From Pedobacter psychrophilus (GTDB lineage: Bacteria > Bacteroidota > Bacteroidia > Sphingobacteriales > Sphingobacteriaceae), in the NCBI RefSeq assembly GCF_001652725.1, contig NZ_LWHJ01000030.1, positions 266,458-330,457 of the forward strand: a DNA stretch of 64,000 nucleotides. Reading direction: 5' to 3'. Under the pieces are notes generated by a model that did not search any database, was not told the origin of the DNA, and saw nothing but the letters and a program-made list of their open reading frames with translations. Each line of letters starts with the position of its first letter. Within the stretch, counting starts at the first letter, position 1. The translations under genes were made by a program, and so were the position numbers. This document shows, in pieces, positions 36,173 to 44,955 of this stretch.

Positions 36173-36772
36173 ATGCGCTTTTGTTTGTACGCTTTACTAT
36201 TAGTTCCTTTTATTTGTAATGCACAATCTTCATCATTGCAATATGATATTTTCTTTAAAACCTCAAAAATAGGGGACATGCAAATCAATGCCTTTAAAGA
36301 TGGGAATAAGTCTACTATAACTATGAAATCTTATGTAGAAGTAAGTTTTATTATTAGCCAAACCTTTAAAATTTTAGAAAAAGCTTTATTTGAAAACGAT
36401 AAACTAATGTATTCTGAAGCCAGGCGTATAAAAAGTGGGACAATTACTCTTGATAATCAGACAAAAGCTATAGATAATTATTACCATTTGAAAAATAAGG
36501 AAGGCAGTAAAATTTTAAAAACAAATGCCATAAGCTATAATTTTTTAATGCTTTATCTAAAAGAACCAAAAAACATCACTTCAGTGTATTCTGATAATTT
36601 TCAAAAGTTTTTAAGCATTACAAAGCTTAAAGACCATCATTTTAAAGTGGTTCTTCCCAATAATGACTATAATGAATACTTTTATATTAATGGATTATGT
36701 AGTATGGTTAAAATACACACTGGTTTTTTTAATGTAGAAATGAGGCAACAAAATATCTTCATCAAAGACTAA
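36173..36772 (+). CDS. Exported protein resembling DUF6134
   Basis: A 199-residue protein with a signal peptide cleaved after 'CNAQ' (about residue 18), followed by a beta-rich single domain ('LQYDIFFKTSKIGDMQINAF', then repeated strands). The 'Y-D-(I/V)-x-x-x-x-x-I-G-x-M' opening resembles DUF6134 proteins of Bacteroidota. Function is unknown; it is probably periplasmic. It stands alone between the ClC and LysE-type genes, with a 228-bp upstream gap. Confidence 0.65.
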   Translation: MRFCLYALLLVPFICNAQSSSLQYDIFFKTSKIGDMQINAFKDGNKSTITMKSYVEVSFIISQTFKILEKALFENDKLMYSEARRIKSGTITLDNQTKAIDNYYHLKNKEGSKILKTNAISYNFLMLYLKEPKNITSVYSDNFQKFLSITKLKDHHFKVVLPNNDYNEYFYINGLCSMVKIHTGFFNVEMRQQNIFIKD

Positions 36773-36819
36773 ATTCTATTTTAAAATTTTACGTATCGAA
36801 GTTACATTCTCAATTTATA

Positions 36820-36827
36820 TATATTTG
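36820..36827 (+). promoter_or_regulatory. TATATTTG close to the LysE-type gene
   Basis: Matches TAnnTTTG but lies only 5 bp before the ATG, so a transcript from it would be nearly leaderless, or the match is chance. Confidence 0.25.
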
Positions 36828-36832
36828 AGGAC

Positions 36833-37453
36833 ATGCTTTTACTTACTTTTTTAGTCGCTGTTGTCGTAAATTTTCTTGGTTATATTCCTTTAGGCAATAT
36901 TAACCTAACTTCTATGCAGATTAGCATCAATAAGGGATTAAAACAGGCCATTGTATTTGCAACTTCATTCTCAATTGTAGAGGCTATTTTTACATTTATA
37001 TTAATGCATTTTGCCGAATGGTTTGCTGGCAAAAAACAATTAATGGTATGGTTGGGATGGATTTTAATTGCTGTATTTATTACTATGGGTGTCATTAGTT
37101 TAATTCAAGCATATAAAAAACCTAAACCAAAAGAAGAATCAAGAAAAAGGGATAGCATTAGAACCGGAATAATTTTAGGGATTTTTAATCCGATGATTAT
37201 TCCATTTTGGACAATCGGCGGTACTTTTTTGATTGCCAATAATTGGATAACCACTAGAGGATTAGGGTTAGAAATTTTTGCAATTGGTGCAGGTCTTGGC
37301 TCTTTTCTTTGTTTATATCTCTTCGCAAGGTTTGCGCAATACATTCAAAATAAGTTTTCTTTCAATCATAAAATTATAAACAAAAGTATTGCTACTGTTT
37401 TTTTTGGATTAGCGATATTTCAGATTTGCAGGGAATTGTTTTTTACGAGTTAG
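36833..37453 (+). CDS. LysE-family exporter
   Basis: A 206-residue inner-membrane protein with about six helices. The first helix carries 'VNFLGYIPLGNINLTSMQI', the variant of the LysE/RhtB signature seen in this phylum (G-x-(I/P)-x-G-P-x-N region), and 'GIILGIFNPMIIPFWTIGG' starts the second half. The family exports amino acids or small metabolites; the substrate is not readable. It is followed by a 190-bp gap before a convergent gene. Confidence 0.83.
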   Translation: MLLLTFLVAVVVNFLGYIPLGNINLTSMQISINKGLKQAIVFATSFSIVEAIFTFILMHFAEWFAGKKQLMVWLGWILIAVFITMGVISLIQAYKKPKPKEESRKRDSIRTGIILGIFNPMIIPFWTIGGTFLIANNWITTRGLGLEIFAIGAGLGSFLCLYLFARFAQYIQNKFSFNHKIINKSIATVFFGLAIFQICRELFFTS

Positions 37454-37644
37454 ATTTAAAAGTAAATATTAATAATTCAAAATTGATTGATTAATATTTC
37501 ATTACCATTAAGGCATTAAGAAAAGCTGTAATCATCTAAATGTACCTTAACTTCTTAATGTTAAATTTAAAAAATCTGCAAAAATCAGCGTAATCTGCGG
37601 GCTTAAATTTTTATCACTTAGGTAATTAATCTGGTAATAAAAAT

Positions 37645-38694
37645 TCACTTTGAGTCTTCTTTTTTCAAAAACTCCAAGTTCCAAATTTTTTCAGCCTTTC
37701 GGCCGATGAGCCAAAACGAAAGGGCCAAAACGCTAAAGAACATCGCTTTATGCCAACTTTCCCAAAAATATTCGAAAAACCTACTATACAGATTGATGAT
37801 TAGAAAAGTTGCTCCAAATTCCCTGGCCATTTCATCCTTAAATTTAAACCCTAAAAAGAAAGTTAAACCACAAATAAATAAAGATAATCCGGCCCAAAAG
37901 AACAAATTTAATTGACTCACACTATACCATTGATCTATCGAGGCATAATTTCCGAAAATTGAGAGTAACCACAAAGCCGAAAAAGTATAAACTAAACCTA
38001 TAAAATAAGTGGATTGGAAAAGAAAATTCAATTTATTTATCCTTTTAAAAACAAAAGAACATGCGGTGAGTAGAAATCCAAAAACCACAAATCTTAAAGG
38101 ATAATTCATCCCTAAAAAATAAAAATTACTTTTTCCTAAATAGCTAGTTTGCGTTCCAAACCAAGCTCCTAAAGAAAGTAATGCAAAAGCCCAAATCAGT
38201 TTAGATTTAAAATAATAACCCAAAAATCCATAAATGGGGACAGCCATTAAAAATATCAGCGCATAATTTTCAATATCTTTATTCACTGTTTTGCCAAAAT
38301 AAGCTAAGCCATTAGCAATAAACATCACTCCACTAAATAATAAAGCCTCATTACTAAAAACCTGCTTAGATTTCGTTTTTCTTCTTTTATTACCGATAAA
38401 TAAAAAATAAGCAGCTGCACCAAAAGACAATAAACTGATCACTATATTAGGAGTATAGTACAATTTTTCTAGAAGGAGCGTCATTTTTTTATCCAAAAGC
38501 AAAGAGCCTAATGCAAAAACACCGCAAGCCAAAGCCACATAAATAGAATATTGAGCTAGTTTTTGCCAATCAAAAGACTTTACTGAATAACTGTTTTTTA
38601 GCTCGGCGGCTTTATCAGCTGATATAAGTTGATCTTGTTGCCAAGTATCAATCATTTCATCTAAAAATTCAGCTTTTTCCTGGTTGATATTCAT
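37645..38694 (-). CDS. DUF2157 membrane protein
   Basis: A 349-residue protein with a short soluble N-terminus ('FLDEMIDTWQQDQLISADKA', the DUF2157 opening) and about 10 membrane helices. A TTG nine bases upstream (38703) could also start it, but ATG at 38694 (MNINQEKAEF) is preferred. DUF2157 proteins have no settled function. It is divergent from gapA. Confidence 0.78.
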   Translation of the reverse strand: MNINQEKAEFLDEMIDTWQQDQLISADKAAELKNSYSVKSFDWQKLAQYSIYVALACGVFALGSLLLDKKMTLLLEKLYYTPNIVISLLSFGAAAYFLFIGNKRRKTKSKQVFSNEALLFSGVMFIANGLAYFGKTVNKDIENYALIFLMAVPIYGFLGYYFKSKLIWAFALLSLGAWFGTQTSYLGKSNFYFLGMNYPLRFVVFGFLLTACSFVFKRINKLNFLFQSTYFIGLVYTFSALWLLSIFGNYASIDQWYSVSQLNLFFWAGLSLFICGLTFFLGFKFKDEMAREFGATFLIINLYSRFFEYFWESWHKAMFFSVLALSFWLIGRKAEKIWNLEFLKKEDSK

Positions 38695-38805
38695 CAGAAG
38701 CAAATTAAATAAATTTTATGGATTTCAATTTTACTTAGTGTAAAGATGATGAATCATAAAAATATAATTCTTTCAATTTTGGTAAATTGCGCAAAAATAA
38801 CTTTA

Positions 38806-39819
38806 ATGAAGATAGGAATTAATGGTTTTGGCAGGATAGGAAGGACTTTGATGAGGGTTTTAATCCAAAGAAATTTGGATAATTATGAAGTTGTTGCCAT
38901 TAACGATTTAACAGATACCGCAACGCTTGCCCATTTATTAAAATACGATTCTGTTCATGGAAATTTTAAAGGAAAGATTAGTTTTGATGAAAACCATCTA
39001 ATTATAAATGGAAAAAAGATACAGGTTTCTGCAGAAAAAAATCCAATCGATATTCCTTGGAAAAACCTAAAAGTTGATCTAGTTATAGAAGCTACGGGTA
39101 AGTTTTTAACAACCCAACTTGCTCAAAAACATATAGAAGCAGGCGCTAAAAAAGTTTTGCTATCAGCTCCTTCTCCGGATAAAAATATACCAACAGTAGT
39201 TTTAGGAGTAAATGATCATATGATTGATTGGAATAGTCCAATTCTTTCAAATGCATCTTGTACCACAAATAACGTTGCTGCAATGGTCAAGATTTTGGAT
39301 GAAAACTGGCAAATTAAAGAAGGTTATATTACCACAGTTCATTCCATGACGGGCGATCAAAATTTACATGATGCACCACATAGAGATTTGCGACGGGCTA
39401 GAGCTGCCTCGTCTTCAATAATCCCAACATCTACAGGAGCAGCGAAAGCTATTACCAGTATTTTTCCTCATTTAGAGGGTCATTTAGGCGGTGCCGGGAT
39501 TCGTGTTCCGGTTTTAAATGGATCATTAACGGATTTTACCTGTGTTTTAAAAAAACAAACAACAGTTGGAGAGATAAATAATGCTTTTAAGGCTGCCGCC
39601 GAGGTAGAAATGAAAAATATTTTGGAATACACAGAAGACCCAATTGTTTCCGTTGATATTATTGACAATCCACATTCTTGCATTTTTGATGCACAATTGA
39701 CTTCTATTGTTGGCGGATTAGTAAAAGTAGTTGGCTGGTATGATAACGAATTTGGTTATGCTAGCCGTTTAGCCGATTTAATAGAAAAATTAGCTATTGA
39801 TTTTAACAAGCATGATTAA
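38806..39819 (+). CDS. gapA: Glyceraldehyde-3-phosphate dehydrogenase
   Basis: A 337-residue enzyme oxidising glyceraldehyde-3-phosphate with NAD and phosphate. 'MKIGINGFGRIGR' is the Rossmann nucleotide-binding start, the catalytic Cys152 lies in SNASCTTN, and 'HSMTGDQ' follows. A 20-residue upstream extension from 38746 is unlike the family and is dropped. The final codons overlap the downstream acetyltransferase start by 8 bp. Confidence 0.95.
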   Translation: MKIGINGFGRIGRTLMRVLIQRNLDNYEVVAINDLTDTATLAHLLKYDSVHGNFKGKISFDENHLIINGKKIQVSAEKNPIDIPWKNLKVDLVIEATGKFLTTQLAQKHIEAGAKKVLLSAPSPDKNIPTVVLGVNDHMIDWNSPILSNASCTTNNVAAMVKILDENWQIKEGYITTVHSMTGDQNLHDAPHRDLRRARAASSSIIPTSTGAAKAITSIFPHLEGHLGGAGIRVPVLNGSLTDFTCVLKKQTTVGEINNAFKAAAEVEMKNILEYTEDPIVSVDIIDNPHSCIFDAQLTSIVGGLVKVVGWYDNEFGYASRLADLIEKLAIDFNKHD

Positions 39820-40246
39820 ATTTATAACAACAGAGCAGGTTTTACCCTTGCGAAATGAAATTTTGCGAGAAGGAAAGTTAAAGTTAGAAGAATGTATTTT
39901 CTTAAATGATGATACTGAAAGTACTTTTCATTTAGGATATTTTGAAGGCGATGAATTGGTTTGCGTAGCCTCTTTTCATAGTCAACGATATGAAAAATTT
40001 GATGGTGAAGCTTTTCAATTGAGAGGAATGGCAACAGCATCAAAATATCAAGGAAAAGGAATTGGAAACAAGTTGGTCAATTTTGCAATAGTTTATTTAC
40101 GAGGGCAAAAAATCAATTATTTATGGTGTAACGCAAGGGAAAAAGCCGTTAAATTTTACCAAAGTTTAGGTTTTGAGTTAGTGAGCGATTTTTTTGAAAT
40201 CCCAGGAATTGGGAAACACAAAGTGATGTATTTGAAGATATTTTAA
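39812..40246 (+). CDS. GNAT-family N-acetyltransferase
   Basis: A 144-residue single GNAT domain with the acetyl-CoA-binding motif 'LRGMATASKYQGKGIGNKLV' (about 70-90) and the C-terminal 'NAREKAVKFYQSLGFE'. Start chosen at ATG 39812, overlapping the gapA end; the TTG at 39797 is rejected. Substrate unknown; co-transcription with gapA is likely. Confidence 0.87.
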   Translation: MIKFITTEQVLPLRNEILREGKLKLEECIFLNDDTESTFHLGYFEGDELVCVASFHSQRYEKFDGEAFQLRGMATASKYQGKGIGNKLVNFAIVYLRGQKINYLWCNAREKAVKFYQSLGFELVSDFFEIPGIGKHKVMYLKIF

Positions 40247-40270
40247 TCTGCTAACTAGGCTTAAGATTTT

Positions 40271-40288
40271 TTAAAACTTCGTAAGTCT
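40271..40288. repeat. Half copy of the 27.0-kb inverted repeat
   Basis: TTAAAACTTCGTAAGTCT is identical to the right arm at 27002-27034. The left arm has decayed, so the hairpin is mostly lost. Confidence 0.6.
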
Positions 40289-40321
40289 CAAATGATTATA
40301 TTACAATATTATTCCACCACC

Positions 40322-40345
40322 ATGGTTCGTGTCCTCACGAACCAT
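40322..40345. terminator. Hairpin between convergent genes
   Basis: ATGGTTCGTG-TCCT-CACGAACCAT, a perfect 10-bp stem just after the oxidoreductase stop (minus strand) and 76 bp after the GNAT stop. It lacks a clear T-run, so it may be a repeat-type hairpin acting as a two-way terminator. Confidence 0.5.
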
Positions 40346-40349
40346 CAAA

Positions 40350-41321
40350 TTACTCATTACTCAGAATAATTTTGCCAATATGCTCACTACTTTCCATTAA
40401 TTCTTGGGCTTTTCCAGCTTCTTTCAATGGAAAAACTTGATGAATAATTGGTTTAAATTTTCCTTGTTCTACTAAAGGCCAAACATGTTTTTCTACTTCC
40501 TTGGCTAAAGCAGATTTAAAATCAAGATCTCTGCTGCGTAAAGTGCTGCCGGTAATCATAATTCGTTTTTGCATCATTTTCATGATATTTAGTTCTTTAG
40601 GATTTCCTTTCATGGCATTAATGAAAACCATCCTTCCATCAGGATTTAAGATATTGATATTTTTTTCTACATAATCGCCACCAATCATGTCTAAAATCAC
40701 ATCAACACCTTCATTTTTCAAAATATCCTCAAAGTTTTCATCCTTATAATTGATACAAATATCTGCTCCTAAATTTTTACAGGCTTCACATTTTTCGTCT
40801 GATCCTGCGGTTGCAAAAACTTTTGCACCAAGTGCTTTAGCAATCTGAATCGCTGTAATACCAATTCCACTGCTGCCACCATGAACCAAAAAGTTTTCCC
40901 CCGATTTTAAAGCTCCTCTTTGAAAAATATTATTCCACACTGTAAAAACTGTTTCTGGTAAAGAAGCCGCTTCTACAAAGCTTAGGTTTTTGGGAATTGG
41001 TAAACAGCTGCCGGCATCAACGGTTACAAATTGGGCATAGCCACCACCGCTTAATAAAGCAACAACTTTATCTCCTTTTTTCCATCTTTTAACGTCTTCG
41101 CCACAAGCTTCAATAATTCCAGAAACCTCTAAACCTAGGATATCTTGCGGAGCATCTTTTGGTGCAGGATATTTCCCTTTACGTTGTGCTACATCGGAGC
41201 GGTTTAAACCAGCCGCTTTTATGCTGATTAAAACCTCATTTTTATTTGGAATAGGAGTTGGTTTTTCTTCGAAGTTTAAAACTTCTGACCCGCCGGGTTT
41301 GGTGATGATGATTGCTTTCAT
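40350..41321 (-). CDS. Zinc-independent quinone oxidoreductase (QOR-like, MDR family)
   Basis: A 323-residue NADPH:quinone oxidoreductase-type enzyme. It has the GroES-like N-terminal half ('GLNRSDVAQRKGKYP', 'LGLEVSGIIEACGEDV') and a Rossmann half with 'VHGGSSGIGITAIQIAKALGA', the QOR nucleotide motif. The usual zinc ligands of alcohol dehydrogenases are absent. It resembles the PIG3/TP53I3-like branch. Single gene; convergent with the GNAT gene. Confidence 0.9.
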   Translation of the reverse strand: MKAIIITKPGGSEVLNFEEKPTPIPNKNEVLISIKAAGLNRSDVAQRKGKYPAPKDAPQDILGLEVSGIIEACGEDVKRWKKGDKVVALLSGGGYAQFVTVDAGSCLPIPKNLSFVEAASLPETVFTVWNNIFQRGALKSGENFLVHGGSSGIGITAIQIAKALGAKVFATAGSDEKCEACKNLGADICINYKDENFEDILKNEGVDVILDMIGGDYVEKNINILNPDGRMVFINAMKGNPKELNIMKMMQKRIMITGSTLRSRDLDFKSALAKEVEKHVWPLVEQGKFKPIIHQVFPLKEAGKAQELMESSEHIGKIILSNE

Positions 41322-41484
41322 TATAGATATAGTTGTTTACAACGTAAATAAGCCGCAAAATGATGCCAACAGTTTCACAAAGGTTTTGAGTAAATCTTTT
41401 TATGCCTTTATAATTCAAATCTCAAAGACCCTTAGATTCAACTTCATTATCAATGCTTTATCCATATTACAAAATTATTTTAGT

Positions 41485-41492
41485 TAAATTTG
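41485..41492 (+). promoter_or_regulatory. Probable -7 element of the 41.5-kb exported protein gene
   Basis: TAAATTTG fits TAnnTTTG and ends 19 bp before the ATG. No -33 TTG at the right distance. Confidence 0.35.
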
Positions 41493-41511
41493 ATTAACCA
41501 AAAAGTTTATC

Positions 41512-41988
41512 ATGAAAAAAAAGTTGCCTTTCATCAGTTGTATCTTGATTTTTTTATTAATTGGTTTAAATAAAAAATCAAATGCTCAGAATAATAACGA
41601 AACAAAAGACAGTACAGCTATACATTCCAGAATCAATTTATATAATGCTCTAAATAAAAAGAAATTAGTGATGCAGAAGCATGGTGATGGTTTTATAATA
41701 GATACATTAAAATCTAATTTCGATTTCAATAAAAATCACGACGTTTTCTCTGATTTTAGTAATAAAAATTTAAATCTTGATTTCAAAAATATAGATAGCA
41801 ACAATTCTATAAGACCAATCATCTTATCAGAGAATTACAATAATCTAATTGATTGGAAAATGGTTCATATAGAGAAGCCATTAGAAATTTCTATGATGCC
41901 GGTTTATATTTACGAAAACTCTAAATTTTTTCAGCAAAAAAAATCTAATGATCTGAAATATCAACTTATTGTTGAAGATGTAAGATAA
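41512..41988 (+). CDS. Exported hypothetical protein
   Basis: A 158-residue protein with a clear signal peptide ('FISCILIFLLIGLNKKSNAQ', cleaved around residue 26). The mature part is Asn/Lys/Asp-rich with 'NLYNALNKKKLVMQKHGDGF' and no domain I recognise. Probably periplasmic or surface-exposed. It is followed by a dispersed repeat. Confidence 0.6.
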   Translation: MKKKLPFISCILIFLLIGLNKKSNAQNNNETKDSTAIHSRINLYNALNKKKLVMQKHGDGFIIDTLKSNFDFNKNHDVFSDFSNKNLNLDFKNIDSNNSIRPIILSENYNNLIDWKMVHIEKPLEISMMPVYIYENSKFFQQKKSNDLKYQLIVEDVR

Positions 41989-42040
41989 ATGAATAGATAA
42001 AGGGCTTTACTCTAACATCAAATGTAAAGAAGTTTACAGT

Positions 42041-42148
42041 TGCGTTAGGGATAAAAACGGCATCCTTTTTTGCTATCGCCATAAAGCAAATGGCAAAAAA
42101 AGATATAGTGGATAGCCCGACCCCACTTTTTTTGGCGGGGAAACGCCC
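42041..42148 (+). repeat. Dispersed hairpin repeat, copy 3
   Basis: The most complete copy: TGCGTTAGGGAT, GGCATCC, T-run, spacer, GCAAAAAAAGATATAGTGGAT, then an inner hairpin (CCCGACCCC ... GGCGGGG) and AACGCCC. The ends GCGTT and AACGC can pair, so the transcript may form a long stem. It sits between two convergent genes. Confidence 0.82.
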
Positions 42149-42156
42149 AAATCATA

Positions 42157-42543
42157 TTACTTATAAGGGTAGTAAATAAAATTTGCGCCTTCTGGCACTA
42201 TCGCAAATACGCACATAAAATCGTCGGCAGGTTTAAAGCTTTGGATAAACATTTCTCTTTTGCTGTGTTGGATGATACTTTTTTCTACAAACTCTTCAAG
42301 CGTAGAAGCTTGGATACTCCAATTAGTGCCTAGTTCTTTACTATCTAAAATCATTTCGCCCAAAGCCACTTCATGTTGATGGGCGACAAAAATTGGATAG
42401 GCAGAAAGTCCTTCTACCATAATGTCCACGGCAACTTCACGCAAAGTATCCTTATAAAATTCTAAGTCTTTTTTTAAACTAATTAGCGGACTTTCCTTTG
42501 GTGCTTCACCTTCGTTTTGTCCTAATAATTCTTCTGGATTCAT
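42157..42543 (-). CDS. Conserved hypothetical protein coupled to rlmD
   Basis: A 128-residue soluble protein ('SLKKDLEFYKDTLREVAVDIMVEGLSAYPIFVAHQHEVALGEMILD'). No domain is recognised. Its ATG overlaps the rlmD stop as ATGA, indicating coupled translation. No catalytic pattern is visible. Confidence 0.65.
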   Translation of the reverse strand: MNPEELLGQNEGEAPKESPLISLKKDLEFYKDTLREVAVDIMVEGLSAYPIFVAHQHEVALGEMILDSKELGTNWSIQASTLEEFVEKSIIQHSKREMFIQSFKPADDFMCVFAIVPEGANFIYYPYK

Positions 42544-43961
42544 TTCTTTATTTTTAAAAGTACCACGTTTTCAACGTGTTGCGTATGGGGAAACATATCG
42601 ACAGGTTTTATGCGCACTAAATCATACTTTTCTTTTAAACGGATTAAATCACGGGCTTGGGTGGCGGCGTTGCAACTTACGTAAACAATTTTTTCTGCTT
42701 TTAACTCCATCAAACGCTCCACCACATCAGGGTGCATCCCAGCTCTTGGCGGATCTGTAATTACTACATCTGGTTTGCCATTTTGGTTGATGAAATCATT
42801 GTTTAAAATGTCTTTCATATCACCAGCGTAAAAAACTGTATTATCAATTCCGTTGATCTGCGAATTGATTTTTGCATCTTCAATAGCATCCGGAACATAT
42901 TCCACACCGATAACTTTCCTGGCTTTTTTCGCTACAAAATTAGCGATAGTGCCTGTTCCGGTATATAAATCGTAAACTAATTCGTTACCTGTTAAATCGG
43001 CAAAATCACGAGTGATTTTATAGAGTTCGTAAGCTTGAAGCGAGTTGGTTTGGTAAAAAGATTTTGGCCCGATACGGAATTTTAAACCTTCCATTTCTTC
43101 GTAAATAAACTCGCGTCCGCTAAAAAGTAATACTTCCTGGTCAAAAAAAGTATCGTTCTTTTTTTGATTGATAATGTATAAAAGCGATGTGATTTGTGGG
43201 AATTGATTTTTTACAAACTCCATCATCAAATTTACCTGACCTTCTTCTGGATAAGCAAAAATCACGATAACCATCAATTCGCCGGTAGAAGAAGTACGAA
43301 TTACCAAGTTTCTTAAAGCGCCTTCATGGGCTCTTAAATCGTAAAATGAAATATCCTTTTCTTTGGCAAAAGCCGAGATTTTATTTCTTAAATCGTTAGA
43401 AGGATCAGCCTGTAAATAGCAATGGTTAATCTCTAAAATTTTATCAAAACGGAGTGGTACATGAAAACCTAAAGCATTCATTTCTTTTTCGTCTGTTATC
43501 TCGCCGTCTAAATCAGTTAACCAGCGTTTGTTAGAAAAAGTATATTCAAGTTTATTTCGGTAATAACGATCTTGGGCAGAAGGTAAAATTTCTTCTGCAT
43601 GAGAGGTTTCTAAACCTGCTAATCGCTGTAAAGCATCTAAAACTGATTTCTGTTTATATTTTAATTGCGTTGGATAATTCATGTGTTGCCATTTGCAACC
43701 ACCACATACACCAAAATGCTCGCAAAAAGCATCAACTCTATCAGGAGAAGGCGTAATTAATTGAGCAATTTTGGCTTGTGCGAAACTCTTTTTCTTTTTA
43801 TAAACTGCAGCGTCTACAACATCGCCGGGAATAGCTTTCTCTATAAATACTACCAAATCATCGGCTCTGGCCACACCTTTTCCTTCTTCTGCTATATCAA
43901 ATACGCTTAATGCTGATAAAATTTTTTGCTCTCTCAAAACTGGATTTTTATTGAGCGGCAA
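42540..43961 (-). CDS. rlmD: 23S rRNA (uracil-C5)-methyltransferase, RlmD/RumA type
   Basis: A 473-residue SAM-dependent methyltransferase. An N-terminal TRAM domain precedes the [4Fe-4S] cysteines in 'CEHFGVCGGCKWQH' with a fourth further on. The catalytic half has 'DLYTGTGTIANFVA' (SAM site), 'TDPPRAGMHPDVV' and the nucleophile loop 'VYVSCNAATQARDL'. It methylates a uridine in 23S rRNA (U1939 in E. coli). Family length is about 430-475. Confidence 0.93.
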   Translation of the reverse strand: MPLNKNPVLREQKILSALSVFDIAEEGKGVARADDLVVFIEKAIPGDVVDAAVYKKKKSFAQAKIAQLITPSPDRVDAFCEHFGVCGGCKWQHMNYPTQLKYKQKSVLDALQRLAGLETSHAEEILPSAQDRYYRNKLEYTFSNKRWLTDLDGEITDEKEMNALGFHVPLRFDKILEINHCYLQADPSNDLRNKISAFAKEKDISFYDLRAHEGALRNLVIRTSSTGELMVIVIFAYPEEGQVNLMMEFVKNQFPQITSLLYIINQKKNDTFFDQEVLLFSGREFIYEEMEGLKFRIGPKSFYQTNSLQAYELYKITRDFADLTGNELVYDLYTGTGTIANFVAKKARKVIGVEYVPDAIEDAKINSQINGIDNTVFYAGDMKDILNNDFINQNGKPDVVITDPPRAGMHPDVVERLMELKAEKIVYVSCNAATQARDLIRLKEKYDLVRIKPVDMFPHTQHVENVVLLKIKK

Positions 43962-44107
43962 ATTTAGTAAAAAGGATTTAAGGTTTTAAGAGGAAGGTTT
44001 TGTAGAATTAGATTATTGGTGAAAGATTAATTAAGTTATTTGAAATTGAGCATATTTATCTACTCATCCTAATCTAAGAAAGTAATGTTAAATTTTATTG
44101 ATGTTTT

Positions 44108-44212
44108 TTAAATGAAAAAACTGAATATAAATCCCCAAAATCCTTGTGGTTTTTCAAATAAATCAAATTGCTCATCAATCATTAAAGAGAAATCTTGTAG
44201 TTCTTTTCTCAT
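44108..44212 (-). CDS. Possible 34-residue small protein
   Basis: A minus-strand ATG at 44212 opens 34 codons: MRKELQDFSLMIDEQFDLF, a short linker with two Gly, and a hydrophobic tail ending 'GFIFSFFI' before TAA. The acidic amphipathic half followed by a hydrophobic end looks protein-like rather than random. There is no homologue evidence and no flanking partner, so it may be spurious. Confidence 0.3.
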   Translation of the reverse strand: MRKELQDFSLMIDEQFDLFEKPQGFWGFIFSFFI

Positions 44213-44246
44213 GATATATATGTTTTTGATAAATTTAAGCATTTTT

Positions 44247-44270
44247 TATACCAAAAACCAAATTGGTATA
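44247..44270. promoter_or_regulatory. Inverted repeat TATACCAA-N8-TTGGTATA
   Basis: A perfect 8-bp dyad with 8-base spacing upstream of miaE and of the possible small ORF. The spacing of dyad centres (16 bp) suits a dimeric regulator. No known operator is recognised. Confidence 0.4.
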
Positions 44271-44346
44271 TTGAAGTTTATCGTAATATGACTTTTCGCT
44301 TTTAGCATTTCGCTTTAAGCCTTTATAAATTTCTTATTTTTGCAGC

Positions 44347-44955
44347 ATGAGCGAGAAAACCATGTTTAAGCTACAATTGCCTACTGACCCTACCTGGGTT
44401 AAAAATGTAGTTGAAAGTAACATTGAAGAAATTTTGACAGATCATGCTTATTGTGAACAAAAAGCGGCTACAAATGCAATTACTTTAATCATTCAAAATC
44501 CTAATATTTCTGAGTTGGTGCAAGAAATGGCCGAACTTGCAAAAGAAGAGATGGATCACTTTAAACGAGTACATGATTTGATTTTAAAGCGAGGTTTTAC
44601 TTTGGGTTTAGAGCGGAAGGATAATTATGTTAACGAGTTGATCAAGTTTTTAAAACGTGGTGGGGGAGAAGCAAAAAGAACGGAAAGTATGGTTGATCGT
44701 TTGCTGTTAGCAGCTATGATTGAAGCAAGAAGTTGTGAGCGTTTTAAAGTGCTTTCAGAATATGTAGAAGATCAGGAGCTTTCAGAATTTTATCATGAAT
44801 TGATGATTTCTGAAGCCACACATTATACCATGTTTATTGGTTTGGCCCGTAAATACGGTGAGGGAATTGATGTTGAAAAACGTTGGCAAGAATGGTTGGA
44901 TTATGAAGGCAAAGTGATTAAAAGTTATGGAAAGGCAGAAACCATCCATGGATAA
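44347..44955 (+). CDS. miaE: tRNA 2-methylthio-N6-isopentenyl adenosine-37 hydroxylase
   Basis: A 202-residue ferritin-like di-iron protein that hydroxylates the isopentenyl side chain of ms2i6A37 in tRNA. The four-helix bundle shows paired carboxylate ligands: 'DHAYCEQKAATNAI', 'KEEMDHFKRVH', 'LLAAMIEARSCERF' and 'SEATHYTMF'. Length agrees with the family. It needs MiaA and MiaB products elsewhere in the genome. Its end overlaps the following small membrane gene by 8 bp. Confidence 0.92.
   Translation: MSEKTMFKLQLPTDPTWVKNVVESNIEEILTDHAYCEQKAATNAITLIIQNPNISELVQEMAELAKEEMDHFKRVHDLILKRGFTLGLERKDNYVNELIKFLKRGGGEAKRTESMVDRLLLAAMIEARSCERFKVLSEYVEDQELSEFYHELMISEATHYTMFIGLARKYGEGIDVEKRWQEWLDYEGKVIKSYGKAETIHG

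Larger units (their letters stand above)
43962..44346. other. 385-bp gap between rlmD and miaE
   Basis: Apart from the possible 34-codon ORF and the inverted repeat listed separately, I see nothing here. It is the shared upstream region of two divergent tRNA/rRNA-modification genes and must hold their promoters, though no full TAnnTTTG match stands out. Confidence 0.4.

Noticed and set aside
37570..37601. AATCTGCAAAAATCAGCG-like sequence, and CACAGATT-like runs at about 58060-58120
   Set aside because: They look like decayed relics of simple intergenic repeats often seen in this phylum, but the two loci do not align well enough to define a family here.
38746..38805. 20-residue N-terminal extension of gapA
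   Set aside because: GAPDH proteins begin with the Rossmann motif M-x-I-G-I-N-G-F-G-R-I-G; the extension does not resemble a signal and is not conserved in the family.
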